Below, in pieces: positions 16,922 to 24,138 of a stretch of DNA of 35,887 nucleotides (position 1 is its first letter; each line of letters starts with the position of its first letter). The position numbers were made by a program, and so were the translations under genes. The stretch lies in assembly GCA_046727715.1 (NCBI GenBank), contig JBKPDC010000319.1, forward strand, positions 1-35,887. The letters run 5' to 3'. The DNA is from CAVQLX01 sp046727715 (GTDB lineage Bacteria; Desulfobacterota; Binatia; DP-6). Under the pieces are notes generated by a model. It worked only from the letters and a program-made list of their open reading frames with translations. It was not told the origin of the DNA and did not search any database.

Positions 16922-19501
16922 TCACGACCGAAGCTGCAGGATCAGCTCGGGAAGGCGATCGAAGGCGGGACCGCGCTCGATCCAGCGATCGCGGCTCCCA
17001 CGGCGGTGAATCACGGCGACGTGGCCCAGCTCGGTGAGCCGCGACAGCGCATTGCCGAAGGTGACCACGGAGCTGCCCTCGGGCTTGTGCGCCTCGCCCA
17101 GGAGCAGGCTGGTGGCGAACTCGCGGCGCATGCGCTGGATCACATCCGGCTGCTTTTGCGGCCACTCCTTCTGTGCGGCCAGGGTGCGCGCCGCGATCAG
17201 ATATGCCTCGCGGAAGCTCTCGAGGATGCCCGCCGTCACGCGGACGACGATGTGATCCGGGTCGGCGACGTCGCCCACGATGCCGCCGGCCTCGCGATAG
17301 TACGCCAGCCAGCGTGCCAGCTCGTCGCCGAGGGTCTCGCGCTCGGGCAGCGGGAATTCCCAGCGGTAGAGATCGAGCCACCAGGTCACGTGGTCACGCA
17401 GGCCGCTCGGCGGTACGCCTGCCAGCAGGGCGCGGGTCAGCAGCGCCGGCAGCAGGAAGAAGTGGATGGTGTTGTTCTTGTAGATGTCGAGGTTCATCCG
17501 CTTGGCGGGGGGGACGTGCAGCACGACGCCGTCGCTGTCCACCAGGCGCTCGACGAGGCCACCGCTCTCGAGCCACGCCAGGCCCTCGCGGAAGTCCGAC
17601 GCCTCGTTCCGCACCAGCGAGGCGGTGAGGTGGGCACCCTGCACGCGGAGCAGCCCAACCAGCGCGTGCGAGGCGGTCTGGAACTCGCGCAGGCGGCAGG
17701 CCGCGCGTGACGCACCGAGGAGCGCCGTCGCGCTCACCGAGCTGGCGCCCGCGACGGCGGCGGCGTTGACTTCGCGCAGGATGCGGAATCCGAGGCGTTG
17801 GATGAAGCGGCGCTTCTCCTCCTCGACCGCCGGCTGGCCGCTCTCCTCGTGGAACCGCTCGCGCCGCTCGCCCAGAGTCTCGTGCAGCGAGATCGGGACG
17901 CCGTAGCTGACGTACGCTGTGCCGAAGCGCTTCGACAGGATGCTGCGCGCACGCAGCAGCGCACCCAGCGACTCGCGCTCCTTCGCCTCGCCCGCCACCT
18001 CGCGCGTGTAGGTCTCCTCTTCGGGGATGCGACCGTAGTGGATGGAGACCGGGATCAGGTAGAGGTCGCGCCGCACCCCCTGGCAGAACGCGCTGGTGAT
18101 GGCCGACAGCATGCCGAGCTTCGGCTGCAGCATCTTGCCCGTGCGCGTGCGGCCGCCCTCGATGAAGAATTCCTGCGTGTACCCCTCTCGGATGAGGAAG
18201 GTCAGGTACTTGCGGAAGACCATCTTGTAGAGCTCGTTGTCCTCGAACGTGCGCCGGATGAAGTAGGCCCCGGCGCCACGGAACAGCGGCCCCAGCGGCC
18301 AGAAGCTCAGGTTGATGCCGGCCGCGATGTGCGGCGGCGACAGGTGGTTGATGTGGAAGATGTAGGTCAGAAACAGGTAGTCGAAGTGGCTGCGGTGGCA
18401 GGGCACGAGCACGATCGGGTGCTCGCGCATGCACTCGACCGCCCGCTCGAGCCCGACGGTCTCGAGGCCCGAGAACACGCGCGGGAAGATGCGGTTGAAG
18501 AGGAACTCGATGATCCCGAAGTAGAGCCCGTTGAAGTGCGCGGCCATCTCATCGACGTAGCCGCGGGCCTCCTTGACGACCGTGCGCCGCGGGATGCCGC
18601 GCTCCGCCGCCAGGCGCCGGGTGAGCCGTGCCAGCTCGGGGTCGCGCAGCACGTTCTCGCGGACCACGCGGCGTGGCAGGAGCGTGGGGCCGAGGACGAC
18701 ACGCTCCTCCCGGTAGAGGAATATCTGGAGCACGCGCGCGAGCCGGCGTGCGCTGCGCTCCTCGCCCTCGCGCCGGTGCTCGTCGATGAAGCGGTGGAGA
18801 TTGATCTCCCGCCCCAACGTGAGCTGGGTCTGACCCGCGTTCCAGAGGTAGGTGAACAGGCGCTTCGCCTCGCCCGGCGCCTCCTGCACGCTGTAGAGAA
18901 GCGTGGCGAAGCGCGACTCGCGCTTGTGGAAGCCCGTGCCGCGGAAGATGGCGACTGGAACCAGGAACGCCGGCCGCGGCGCGGCCGCTGCGGCGCGCAC
19001 GACCTCGCGCAGGAACTGCGGGCCCAGCCGCGCTGCCGCCAGTGCCCGCCGGCGCCGGCCCGCGACTGTCCGGCTGCGCATGAAGAGGAGCACGGGCTCC
19101 CCGGCCGCGACCAACCGGGCACAGACGACGGCGTCGCTCTCGGGGGCCCGCCGCTCGCGGCGCATCAGCGAGTGGATGGTGTCCCCGATTGGTCGCCACC
19201 AGGCGGTCGAAAGGCCGGGCGTCCAGCGGGCCAGGGGAAGCCCCTCGCGCTGCAGCACGACGTTCACGAGCAGGTAGTCGATCGCCGACCGGTACCGCAT
19301 GACGTAGATCATCGACCCCTGGCTCGCGAGCTGCCGCACGCGCTCCACCAGCTCCGGGCGTACGTGGACGTGTCCGAAAGCAACCCGAATGAGCAACCGC
19401 GCGAGCAGGCCGAACCGTTCGAGCATGGTCGAGCGGTGCGGCGCCGGACGCGGCGACTCGTCGGGCGCTGCGACAACGGCGGTGCGGGGTGCGCGCGACA
19501 C
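16922..19501 (-). CDS. plsB: Glycerol-3-phosphate 1-O-acyltransferase PlsB
   Basis: Inner-membrane acyltransferase (859 aa) that makes 1-acyl-glycerol-3-phosphate, the first step of phospholipid synthesis. All four GPAT motifs are visible: the HX4D motif CHRSHFDYL (His369, Asp374), GAGAYFIRRTF, FFIEGGRTRTGK near 446-457, and LIPVSIHYGRIPEE. The large N-terminal and C-terminal regions match the long PlsB type, not the ~200-aa PlsY or PlsC types. The start GTG 19501 precedes 25 Pro/Arg-rich residues that look non-conserved. The internal ATG at residue 26 (MLERFGLL) is a fair alternative. The gene is monocistronic and divergent from the lipase-like gene; only 50 bases separate it from the convergent glycosyltransferase gene, and I see no hairpin there. 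Confidence 0.94.
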   Translation of the reverse strand: MSRAPRTAVVAAPDESPRPAPHRSTMLERFGLLARLLIRVAFGHVHVRPELVERVRQLASQGSMIYVMRYRSAIDYLLVNVVLQREGLPLARWTPGLSTAWWRPIGDTIHSLMRRERRAPESDAVVCARLVAAGEPVLLFMRSRTVAGRRRRALAAARLGPQFLREVVRAAAAAPRPAFLVPVAIFRGTGFHKRESRFATLLYSVQEAPGEAKRLFTYLWNAGQTQLTLGREINLHRFIDEHRREGEERSARRLARVLQIFLYREERVVLGPTLLPRRVVRENVLRDPELARLTRRLAAERGIPRRTVVKEARGYVDEMAAHFNGLYFGIIEFLFNRIFPRVFSGLETVGLERAVECMREHPIVLVPCHRSHFDYLFLTYIFHINHLSPPHIAAGINLSFWPLGPLFRGAGAYFIRRTFEDNELYKMVFRKYLTFLIREGYTQEFFIEGGRTRTGKMLQPKLGMLSAITSAFCQGVRRDLYLIPVSIHYGRIPEEETYTREVAGEAKERESLGALLRARSILSKRFGTAYVSYGVPISLHETLGERRERFHEESGQPAVEEEKRRFIQRLGFRILREVNAAAVAGASSVSATALLGASRAACRLREFQTASHALVGLLRVQGAHLTASLVRNEASDFREGLAWLESGGLVERLVDSDGVVLHVPPAKRMNLDIYKNNTIHFFLLPALLTRALLAGVPPSGLRDHVTWWLDLYRWEFPLPERETLGDELARWLAYYREAGGIVGDVADPDHIVVRVTAGILESFREAYLIAARTLAAQKEWPQKQPDVIQRMRREFATSLLLGEAHKPEGSSVVTFGNALSRLTELGHVAVIHRRGSRDRWIERGPAFDRLPELILQLRS

Positions 19502-19532
19502 GGAAGGGTCTCAGAGAGAGCTGCGAATCTCC

Positions 19533-19561
19533 CGTGTAGGCACGCCCCTCGGGAAAAGCAA
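19533..19561 (-). promoter_or_regulatory. plsB promoter
   Basis: Minus strand: -35 TTGCTT (19561-19556), a 17-base spacer, -10 TACACG (19538-19533). Transcription would begin near 19526, about 25 bases before GTG 19501, with no Shine-Dalgarno in the leader. The -35 box lies only 14 bases from the -35 box of the divergent lipase-like gene. Confidence 0.45.
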
Positions 19562-19576
19562 GGTGCGCAGCCGTTC

Positions 19577-19605
19577 TTGACAGCGCCGCCGGGGCGCGGT
19601 GTCCT
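19577..19605 (+). promoter_or_regulatory. Promoter of the lipase-like/rluA unit (leaderless)
   Basis: -35 TTGACA (19577-19582), a 17-base spacer, -10 TGTCCT (19600-19605), then six bases to GTG 19612. The -35 is perfect and the -10 is weak. The message would start at the initiation codon. Back-to-back with the plsB promoter. Confidence 0.45.
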
Positions 19606-19611
19606 CCGTGC

Positions 19612-20463
19612 GTGGTGTCGACGCTCCGCGCAGTCGCGGCGCTCGCGGCCGTGGCGGTGGCCGCGATCTTCGCGACACAGCTCGTGCTCCACGCCGCCGC
19701 GTGGCGCGTTGCCCGGACGCGCCGCGTCTGCCGCGCCGACGCCGAGGGCGCGGGTGCGGCAGCCGCGCTCTGGAGCGTCGCCCGCGAAACGACGCTCGCG
19801 CTGCTCGTGCTCCTCCTGTGGCCGCTCGGAGCGAGCCGTGCCCGCGCGAATCGCCGGCACCCCGTCGTGCTCGTGCACGGGTTCGCGTCCTCGCCCGCCA
19901 GTCTGTGGCTGCTCGCACGCCGACTGCGTGGCCACGGCTGGGCGGTCAGTGTCCCGCGGCTCGGCGCCTGGTGGCACGATCTCGGCGACGCCGCCGATCG
20001 GCTCGCCGCGCACCTGGGTCGCGTGCGCGACGAGCACGGCGCCACCGACGTCGTCGTGGTGGCACACGGGCTCGGCGGGCTCGCCAGCCGTCTCCTGCTC
20101 CGGCGTGCCGGCCACCATGCCGGCGTCCGGCTGCTCGTCACCCTGGGGACACCGCACGGCGGCACCTGCGCGTGTGCCTGGCTTCGCCTCGGGCCATTCC
20201 GGCGCGACGTGCGACCCGGGTCCGACGCGCTCCGCGCTCTCGAGACCGCTGGCCTGCCGGCGAGCGTGGAGGCGATCGCAATCGCCTCTCCCGGCGACGC
20301 GCTCCTCGTGCCCGCCGACGGCGCGCACTGGGCCGATGCCTGCAACGTCTCCGTGGAGGGCTCCGGCCACCTGCACCTCCTCGTGTCCGCCCGCGTCTAC
20401 GAGATCATCGCCGAGAACCTCGCCGTCGTCCCCGACACCGCGCGCCGACGCCATGGCGAGTGA
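19612..20463 (+). CDS. Membrane-anchored lipase-like alpha/beta-hydrolase without nucleophile Ser
   Basis: A 283-aa protein with an N-terminal hydrophobic segment (AVAALAAVAVAAIFATQLVL) and a second at about 58-75 (TLALLVLLLWPLG), then an alpha/beta-hydrolase domain like bacterial triacylglycerol lipases. Present: the oxyanion motif VVLVHGFASSP, the strand TLGTPHGG, a likely catalytic Asp229 in SPGDALLVP, and His253/His255 in GHLHLLVSARVYEI. Absent: the nucleophile elbow, normally GHSxGG, reads AHGLGG, so Gly153 (codon GGG) stands where Ser should be. Unless another residue substitutes, it should be catalytically dead and may be a lipid-binding or regulatory pseudoenzyme. The start is GTG 19612, with GTG 19615 a possible alternative. 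It overlaps rluA by 11 bases and is divergent from plsB. Confidence 0.8.
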   Translation: MVSTLRAVAALAAVAVAAIFATQLVLHAAAWRVARTRRVCRADAEGAGAAAALWSVARETTLALLVLLLWPLGASRARANRRHPVVLVHGFASSPASLWLLARRLRGHGWAVSVPRLGAWWHDLGDAADRLAAHLGRVRDEHGATDVVVVAHGLGGLASRLLLRRAGHHAGVRLLVTLGTPHGGTCACAWLRLGPFRRDVRPGSDALRALETAGLPASVEAIAIASPGDALLVPADGAHWADACNVSVEGSGHLHLLVSARVYEIIAENLAVVPDTARRRHGE

Positions 20464-21340
20464 TCCGGCCGTCGTCGTGGCGGAGCGGGCGATCCGGCTC
20501 GACGCGTTCGTGCACGCCGCCTGCCCGACGCTGTCGCGCCGCCTCGTCCGCCGGCTGATCGACGAGGGCATCGTCCGCGTGGACGGCCGCGTCGCGTCCC
20601 GCGGCGCCCGCCTCGCGCCCGGAGCCCACGTGACGCTTCCGCCCGCGGGGCTCGTTCCCGAGCCCGATCTCCCCGTGCCCGTGCTGTACGTCGACGAACG
20701 GCTCGTGGTGGTCGACAAGCCCGGCGGCATGCCAGGCCACGCCCTCGACCCGCGCCAGCGCGGCACCGTGGCGGCGTTCCTGGCGGGACGCTTTCCCGAG
20801 ACCGCCGGCCTCGGCGATCCACTGTCGAGTGGCCTGGCGCATCGCCTCGACACGGGCACCTCCGGCCTCCAGATCGCGGCGCGTACGGCGGAGACGTTCG
20901 TGCGGCTCCGCGAGGCCTTCCGTGCCGGCGAGGTGACCAAGCGCTATCTCGCCGTGGTGGCCGGCGAGCCCCCGGCGCACGTGGTGGTCGAGACGCCGCT
21001 GGCGCATGACCCGCGCGATCGCCGGCGCATGATCGCGGCAGGGCCGCGCCAGCGCGCCTGGGCGGCGCGGACCGAACTCGTCTGCCGCACCAGGGGCGGC
21101 GGGCGCGCGCTGGTCGAGGCCACCCTGTGTAGCGGGGTGACCCATCAGGTGCGGGCTCACCTGGCGCAGCTCGGACACCCGGTGCTCGGCGACGTCACGT
21201 ACGGCGGGGCGGACGTGGGACTCCGTCCCGCGCGCCACGCGCTGCACGCCACTGTCCTCGAGCCAGGAGGCCGCGTCGCGGACCTGCCGCGCGTCGAGAG
21301 CGCGCTGCCCGACGACCTCCGCGCGCTCGTCCCGCGCTGA
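20453..21340 (+). CDS. RluA-family RNA pseudouridine synthase
   Basis: A 295-aa enzyme that converts uridine to pseudouridine in rRNA or tRNA. Seen: an N-terminal S4-like RNA-binding segment (about 10-70, LSRRLVRRLIDEGIVRVDGR), the domain start LYVDERLVVVDKPGGM, the catalytic motif HRLDTGTSGLQIAART with the invariant Asp, KRYLAVVAG, and the C-terminal GVTHQVRAHLAQLGHPVLGD motif. All family landmarks are intact. Which uridine it modifies (RluC/RluD/RluA/TruC type) cannot be told. The start ATG 20453 lies inside the end of the lipase-like gene (11-base overlap, different frame), so the two are co-transcribed. Confidence 0.92.
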   Translation: MASDPAVVVAERAIRLDAFVHAACPTLSRRLVRRLIDEGIVRVDGRVASRGARLAPGAHVTLPPAGLVPEPDLPVPVLYVDERLVVVDKPGGMPGHALDPRQRGTVAAFLAGRFPETAGLGDPLSSGLAHRLDTGTSGLQIAARTAETFVRLREAFRAGEVTKRYLAVVAGEPPAHVVVETPLAHDPRDRRRMIAAGPRQRAWAARTELVCRTRGGGRALVEATLCSGVTHQVRAHLAQLGHPVLGDVTYGGADVGLRPARHALHATVLEPGGRVADLPRVESALPDDLRALVPR

Positions 21341-21347
21341 AGCCGCT

Positions 21348-21368
21348 CCGCCGCCTACGCGGCGGCGG
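21348..21368. terminator. GC hairpin between convergent genes, possible two-way terminator
   Basis: CCGCCGCC (21348-21355) pairs perfectly with GGCGGCGG (21361-21368) around a 5-base loop, giving an 8-bp GC stem. It sits 8 bases after the rluA-type stop and covers the stop codon of the convergent zinc-ribbon gene. There is no clean T run on either side, so termination is inferred from position and stem strength. Confidence 0.35.
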
Positions 21369-21732
21369 TCTTGCCCTTCCCGCCGCGGGGCTCCTTGGCG
21401 GTGCTGCAGGGCATGCAGAGGTTGTTCACGTTGTTGGGGTCTTCGACCAGGCCGTCGTCGATGTTGTGGCAGACCTTTTTGCAGGACGCGCAGATGAAGT
21501 AGATGCCCTCGATCGTCTTGTTGATGCGCTCGCGGTTCAGGATCCGCCCCTTGAGCTTCTCGATGCGAATCCCGAGCAGCTCCTCGTACTGCCGCTTGAT
21601 CTTGCGTCGCCCTGCCTCGTCCTTCGGAAGCTCCTCTTCCGTCTCGTCGACGGTCTGCTCGTCGTCGTCGACCGCGGTGTACGACTTGGCCTTGGACCCG
21701 GCGCTCTTGTCACTCTTGCGCGCGCGTGCCAT
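21355..21732 (-). CDS. Small zinc-ribbon protein, function unknown
   Basis: A 125-aa soluble protein I do not recognise. It has a basic Ser/Lys start, a strongly acidic stretch (VDDDEQTVDETEEELPKDE, about 21-39), and a charged helix-forming region (about 42-70, RRKIKRQYEELLGIRIEKLK). A four-cysteine module CASC...CMPC follows with 21 residues between the pairs, plus one extra Cys and His after the first pair. The helix-then-ribbon plan recalls DksA/TraR proteins, but spacing and sequence do not match, so this is only a comparison. The tail is Lys/Ala rich. The start ATG 21732 is the only sensible one. It follows the TopA-like zinc-ribbon gene by 30 bases on the same strand and probably shares its promoter. 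Confidence 0.7.
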   Translation of the reverse strand: MARARKSDKSAGSKAKSYTAVDDDEQTVDETEEELPKDEAGRRKIKRQYEELLGIRIEKLKGRILNRERINKTIEGIYFICASCKKVCHNIDDGLVEDPNNVNNLCMPCSTAKEPRGGKGKTAAA

Positions 21733-21762
21733 GCGGGCTGCCAGCCTCCTGGGGCGCGTTGC

Positions 21763-21936
21763 TCAGCGCGTGCGGCGGGTGTAGCCGCAGCCCGGCTTCT
21801 CACACACCCAGAAGAAGCCGCGTGGGCCCGCCCCCGCGTACTGCACGACCCGGACCTCCGTGGCGCAGGTCGGACAGGACTGCTTCCGTGCCGCGTCCGA
21901 GCCCTTCTCTGCCGTCTTCGCCTTCTTCTCGGCCAT
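21763..21936 (-). CDS. Stand-alone topoisomerase I-type zinc ribbon protein
   Basis: A 57-aa protein: a Lys/Ala-rich start, then one C4 zinc ribbon, CPTC...FFWVCEKPGCGYTRRTR. The pattern (CxxC, then G-x-F-x-x-C, then CGY) matches the repeated C-terminal ribbons of DNA topoisomerase I, here without the enzyme. It could bind single-stranded nucleic acid, but nothing shows this directly. The start ATG 21936 is preferred over an upstream in-frame ATG at 22002, because a promoter-like sequence occupies 21974-22002 and the extra residues are not conserved-looking. It is the first gene of a two-gene unit with the other zinc-ribbon protein. Confidence 0.7.
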   Translation of the reverse strand: MAEKKAKTAEKGSDAARKQSCPTCATEVRVVQYAGAGPRGFFWVCEKPGCGYTRRTR

Positions 21937-21973
21937 GTCGTCTGCAGCGGCCCGGTGGGGGCGTAACCTCGCT

Positions 21974-22002
21974 CGTATACGGGCGCTCCCGAGCGGAGTC
22001 AA
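21974..22002 (-). promoter_or_regulatory. Promoter of the two zinc-ribbon genes
   Basis: Minus strand: -35 TTGACT (22002-21997), a 17-base spacer, -10 TATACG (21979-21974). It is one of the best matches to the sigma70 consensus in the window. The predicted start is near 21967, about 30 bases before ATG 21936, with no clear Shine-Dalgarno. Confidence 0.55.
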
Positions 22003-22018
22003 GAAGCGGCGGCGTGGC

Positions 22019-22047
22019 TTGAGGCGGTCCGGGCAGCGTGCTACGCG
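22019..22047 (+). promoter_or_regulatory. Promoter of the sulfur carrier-ttuA-trmI operon
   Basis: -35 TTGAGG (22019-22024), a 17-base spacer, -10 TACGCG (22042-22047). ATG 22059 follows 11 bases later, so the leader would be about 4-5 bases. It excludes the upstream GTG 22038 as a start. The boxes are weaker than in other promoters here. Confidence 0.4.
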
Positions 22048-22058
22048 ACCTCCAAGCC

Positions 22059-22259
22059 ATGCGCGTGCACCTGCATCCGCAGGGACGCACCCTCGAGTTC
22101 ACGGGGCGGCGCTCCGTCAGCCGCCTGCTCGCCGAGCTCGGGGTGCTTCCCGGCACCGCGATGGTGATTCGCGGGGACCTCCTGCTGCTCGACGGGGAAA
22201 TGGTCGAGGACGACGACGACGTGGAGGTGCGAGCGGTCATCTCCGGGGGCGGGGCATGA
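22059..22259 (+). CDS. ThiS/MoaD-like ubiquitin-fold sulfur carrier (TtuB candidate)
   Basis: A 66-aa beta-grasp protein: MRVHLHPQGRTLEF, then a helix (RSVSRLLAELGV), the strand AMVIRGDLLLLDGEMV, and the acidic VEDDDDVEVRAVISGGGA. This is the ThiS/MoaD/TtuB fold, whose C-terminal Gly-Gly is adenylated and thiocarboxylated to carry sulfur. Oddity: the chain ends Gly-Gly-Gly-Ala, so the diglycine is masked by a final Ala unless trimmed. The stop TGA overlaps the ATG of the TtuA-like gene (ATGA), which strongly suggests it feeds sulfur to that enzyme. No E1-like (TtuC/MoeB) or protease gene is nearby. ATG 22059 is chosen over GTG 22038 because the latter falls within the promoter. Confidence 0.8.
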   Translation: MRVHLHPQGRTLEFTGRRSVSRLLAELGVLPGTAMVIRGDLLLLDGEMVEDDDDVEVRAVISGGGA

Positions 22260-23197
22260 AGTGCACGCGCTGCCGGGCGAAGGCGGAGGTGCATCTGCGG
22301 GCGCACAACGCCGGCTTTTGCCGGCCGTGCTACCTCGGCTTCTTTCGCCGGCAGGTCGAGCGCGCCATCGCCGCGGAGCGCATGTGCACGGCCGAGGAGC
22401 GCGTCCTGGTGGCGGTGTCGGGCGGCAAAGACAGCCTGGCGCTGTGGGACGTCCTGCTCGACCTCGGCTATCGCGCCACGGGTCTCTACCTGGCGCAGGG
22501 CATCGGTGGCTACTCGAGTCGGTCCCAGGAACACGTCGAGGCATTCGCGCGCGCCCGCGGGGTGACGCTGCGGATCGTCGAGCTGGCGGCCGAGGGTCCG
22601 GGGCTGGCCGTGCCAGACGTCGCCGCCGCGACGCGCCGGTCCGCCTGCTCGGCTTGCGGGATGCTGAAGCGTCACTTCTTCGACGAGGCGGCGCTCGCCG
22701 GCGAGTTCGACGTGCTCGCCACGGGGCACAACCTCGATGACGAGGCGGCGCGACTGCTCGGGAACGTGCTGCGCTGGCAGGTGGACCACCTGGCGCGCCA
22801 GCGCCCCGTCCTGCCGCCCACGCACCCGAGGTTCGTGCGCAAGGTGAAGCCGCTCCATCTCCTGAGCGAGTACGAGACGGCCGTCTATGCCTTCATGCGC
22901 GGGATCGACTACGTCGTCGAGGAGTGCCCCAACGCCGCCGGCGCTACGCAGCTCGTCTACAAGGACGTGCTCAACCGCCTCGAGGCGGCCAGCCCCGGCA
23001 CCAAGCTGGCCTTCGTGCGCGAGTTCCTGCGTACGGGGCAGCCGGCGTTCGCGGCGCGCCCCGCAGCCGCGGAGGGACCGCCGCAGACCTGCACGCGCTG
23101 CGGCATGCCGGCGTGGGGCGAGGTCTGCGCCTTCTGCAAGCTGGTGGCGGAGGTGGAGACGAAGCGAGCCCGCGCCGTCGCCGGGTCGGCCGCGTGA
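22256..23197 (+). CDS. ttuA: TtuA-like tRNA 2-thiouridine synthase
   Basis: A 313-aa PP-loop ATPase of the TtuA/Ncs6/TtcA superfamily. Every TtuA landmark is visible: an N-terminal zinc finger (Cys3, Cys6, Cys22, Cys25), the PP-loop SGGKDS at 55-60, three cysteines placed like the [4Fe-4S] ligands of Thermus TtuA (Cys131 and Cys134 in CSACG, Cys224 in EECPNA; Thermus 130, 133, 222), GHNLDDEA, and a C-terminal zinc finger CTRCG...CAFC. TtuA adenylates and thiolates U54 of the tRNA T loop using sulfur from TtuB. It overlaps the sulfur-carrier gene (ATGA) and the trmI-like gene (GTGA), so the three are translationally coupled. Ncs6-type thiolation of U34 is the alternative; the gene partners favour U54. 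Confidence 0.88.
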   Translation: MKCTRCRAKAEVHLRAHNAGFCRPCYLGFFRRQVERAIAAERMCTAEERVLVAVSGGKDSLALWDVLLDLGYRATGLYLAQGIGGYSSRSQEHVEAFARARGVTLRIVELAAEGPGLAVPDVAAATRRSACSACGMLKRHFFDEAALAGEFDVLATGHNLDDEAARLLGNVLRWQVDHLARQRPVLPPTHPRFVRKVKPLHLLSEYETAVYAFMRGIDYVVEECPNAAGATQLVYKDVLNRLEAASPGTKLAFVREFLRTGQPAFAARPAAAEGPPQTCTRCGMPAWGEVCAFCKLVAEVETKRARAVAGSAA

Positions 23198-24138
23198 GCG
23201 CGCCGCGTCGCGACCACGTCGGAGCCGAGCGCGGCCTGCTGCGCGACCTCGAGCCGGTCGTCCTCCTCGACCGCAAGGGGCGAAGCTATCTCCGCACCCT
23301 CAAGCAGGGAGGCCGCATGAGCGTGCGCGGCGCGCCGGTGCCCTGCGACGCGGTGATCGGCCGGCCGGAAGGCTCGACGGTGGCCAGCGCCTCGGGGGAG
23401 CGCCTGCTCGTGCTGCGGCCGACCTATGCGCAGCTGATTCCGAGCCTGCCGCGCCAGGCCCAGCCCATCTACCCGAAGGACGTCGGGCCGCTCCTCCTCT
23501 GGGGGGACATCGGCCCGGGCCACGTGGTCGTCGAGGTCGGGACCGGTCCCGCCGCCCTCACGCTGGCGCTGCTGCGCGCCGTGGGTCCGACCGGGCAGCT
23601 CGTCTCCTACGAGGTGCGCGACGACTTCGCCGCCATCGCGCGCGAGAACGTGGCCCGCTTCCACGGTCCGTCACCCAACTGGACCCTGCGCGTCGCCGAC
23701 GCCTTCGCGGGCATCGCCGAACGCGACGTCGATCGCATGGTCATGGACCTCGCAGAGCCGTGGCGGCTGCTCGATCGCGCCGCGGGGGCGCTGCGTCCCG
23801 GCGCCGTACTGACGGCATTCGTGCCCACGGCGCTGCAGGTGAAGTCGCAGGTCGACGCCCTCGTCGCCGACGCACGCTTCGGTGCCGTCGAGGCGTTCGA
23901 AACCCTGCTCCGCTTCTGGCACGTCGGGCCGCGCAGCCTGCGCCCCGAGCACCGCATGGTGGCGCACACCGGATTCCTCGTCGTCGCGCGACGCCTCGCC
24001 GACGCGCCCGAGGAGCGTTCAGAATTGACTCCCCCCGGACCCTATAGTACCGAAGAGTCGGACGGTTACCCCCGCACCGCAGGGTCGACGCACGATGACG
24101 AAGGCGGAGATCCGCCAGAGGATCTGGAAGACGATTGA
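23194..24138 (+). CDS. trmI: TrmI-family tRNA (adenine-N1)-methyltransferase (m1A58)
   Basis: A 314-aa Rossmann-fold methyltransferase of the TrmI/Trm61 family, which methylates A58 in the tRNA T loop with SAM. Seen: the N-terminal small beta domain (VVLLDRKGRSYLRTLKQGG), RPTYAQLIPSLPRQAQPIYPKD, SAM motif I EVGTGPAALTLALL from Glu114, SYEVRDDF, then MVMDLAEPW at the catalytic DxPxPW-like position and GFLVVARRL near the end of the fold. The last ~45 residues are hydrophilic, look non-conserved, and run 44 bases into the next gene. The start GTG 23194 overlaps the ttuA-like TGA. In Thermus, m1A58 promotes thiolation at position 54, so the pairing with TtuA is meaningful. A promoter for the next gene lies in its tail. 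Confidence 0.88.
   Translation: MSAPRRDHVGAERGLLRDLEPVVLLDRKGRSYLRTLKQGGRMSVRGAPVPCDAVIGRPEGSTVASASGERLLVLRPTYAQLIPSLPRQAQPIYPKDVGPLLLWGDIGPGHVVVEVGTGPAALTLALLRAVGPTGQLVSYEVRDDFAAIARENVARFHGPSPNWTLRVADAFAGIAERDVDRMVMDLAEPWRLLDRAAGALRPGAVLTAFVPTALQVKSQVDALVADARFGAVEAFETLLRFWHVGPRSLRPEHRMVAHTGFLVVARRLADAPEERSELTPPGPYSTEESDGYPRTAGSTHDDEGGDPPEDLEDD
24025..24053 (+). promoter_or_regulatory. Internal promoter for the cyclo-ligase-like gene
   Basis: -35 TTGACT (24025-24030), a 17-base spacer, -10 TACCGA (24048-24053). It lies inside the hydrophilic tail of the trmI-like gene. Predicted start near 24060, 35 bases before ATG 24095. A better-looking TATAGT overlaps the spacer but is only 12 bases from the -35 box. 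Confidence 0.45.

Noticed and set aside
17798..20452. 885-residue upstream extension of the RluA-type protein
   Set aside because: It is antisense to plsB and out of frame with the lipase-like gene; homology starts at ATG 20453.
22038..22058. GTG 22038 start for the sulfur carrier
   Set aside because: It adds seven non-family residues and lies within the putative promoter; ATG 22059 begins the beta-grasp fold.
24043..24048. TATAGT as the -10 box of the cyclo-ligase gene
   Set aside because: Only 12 bases separate it from TTGACT, too short for sigma70; TACCGA at 17 bases fits better.
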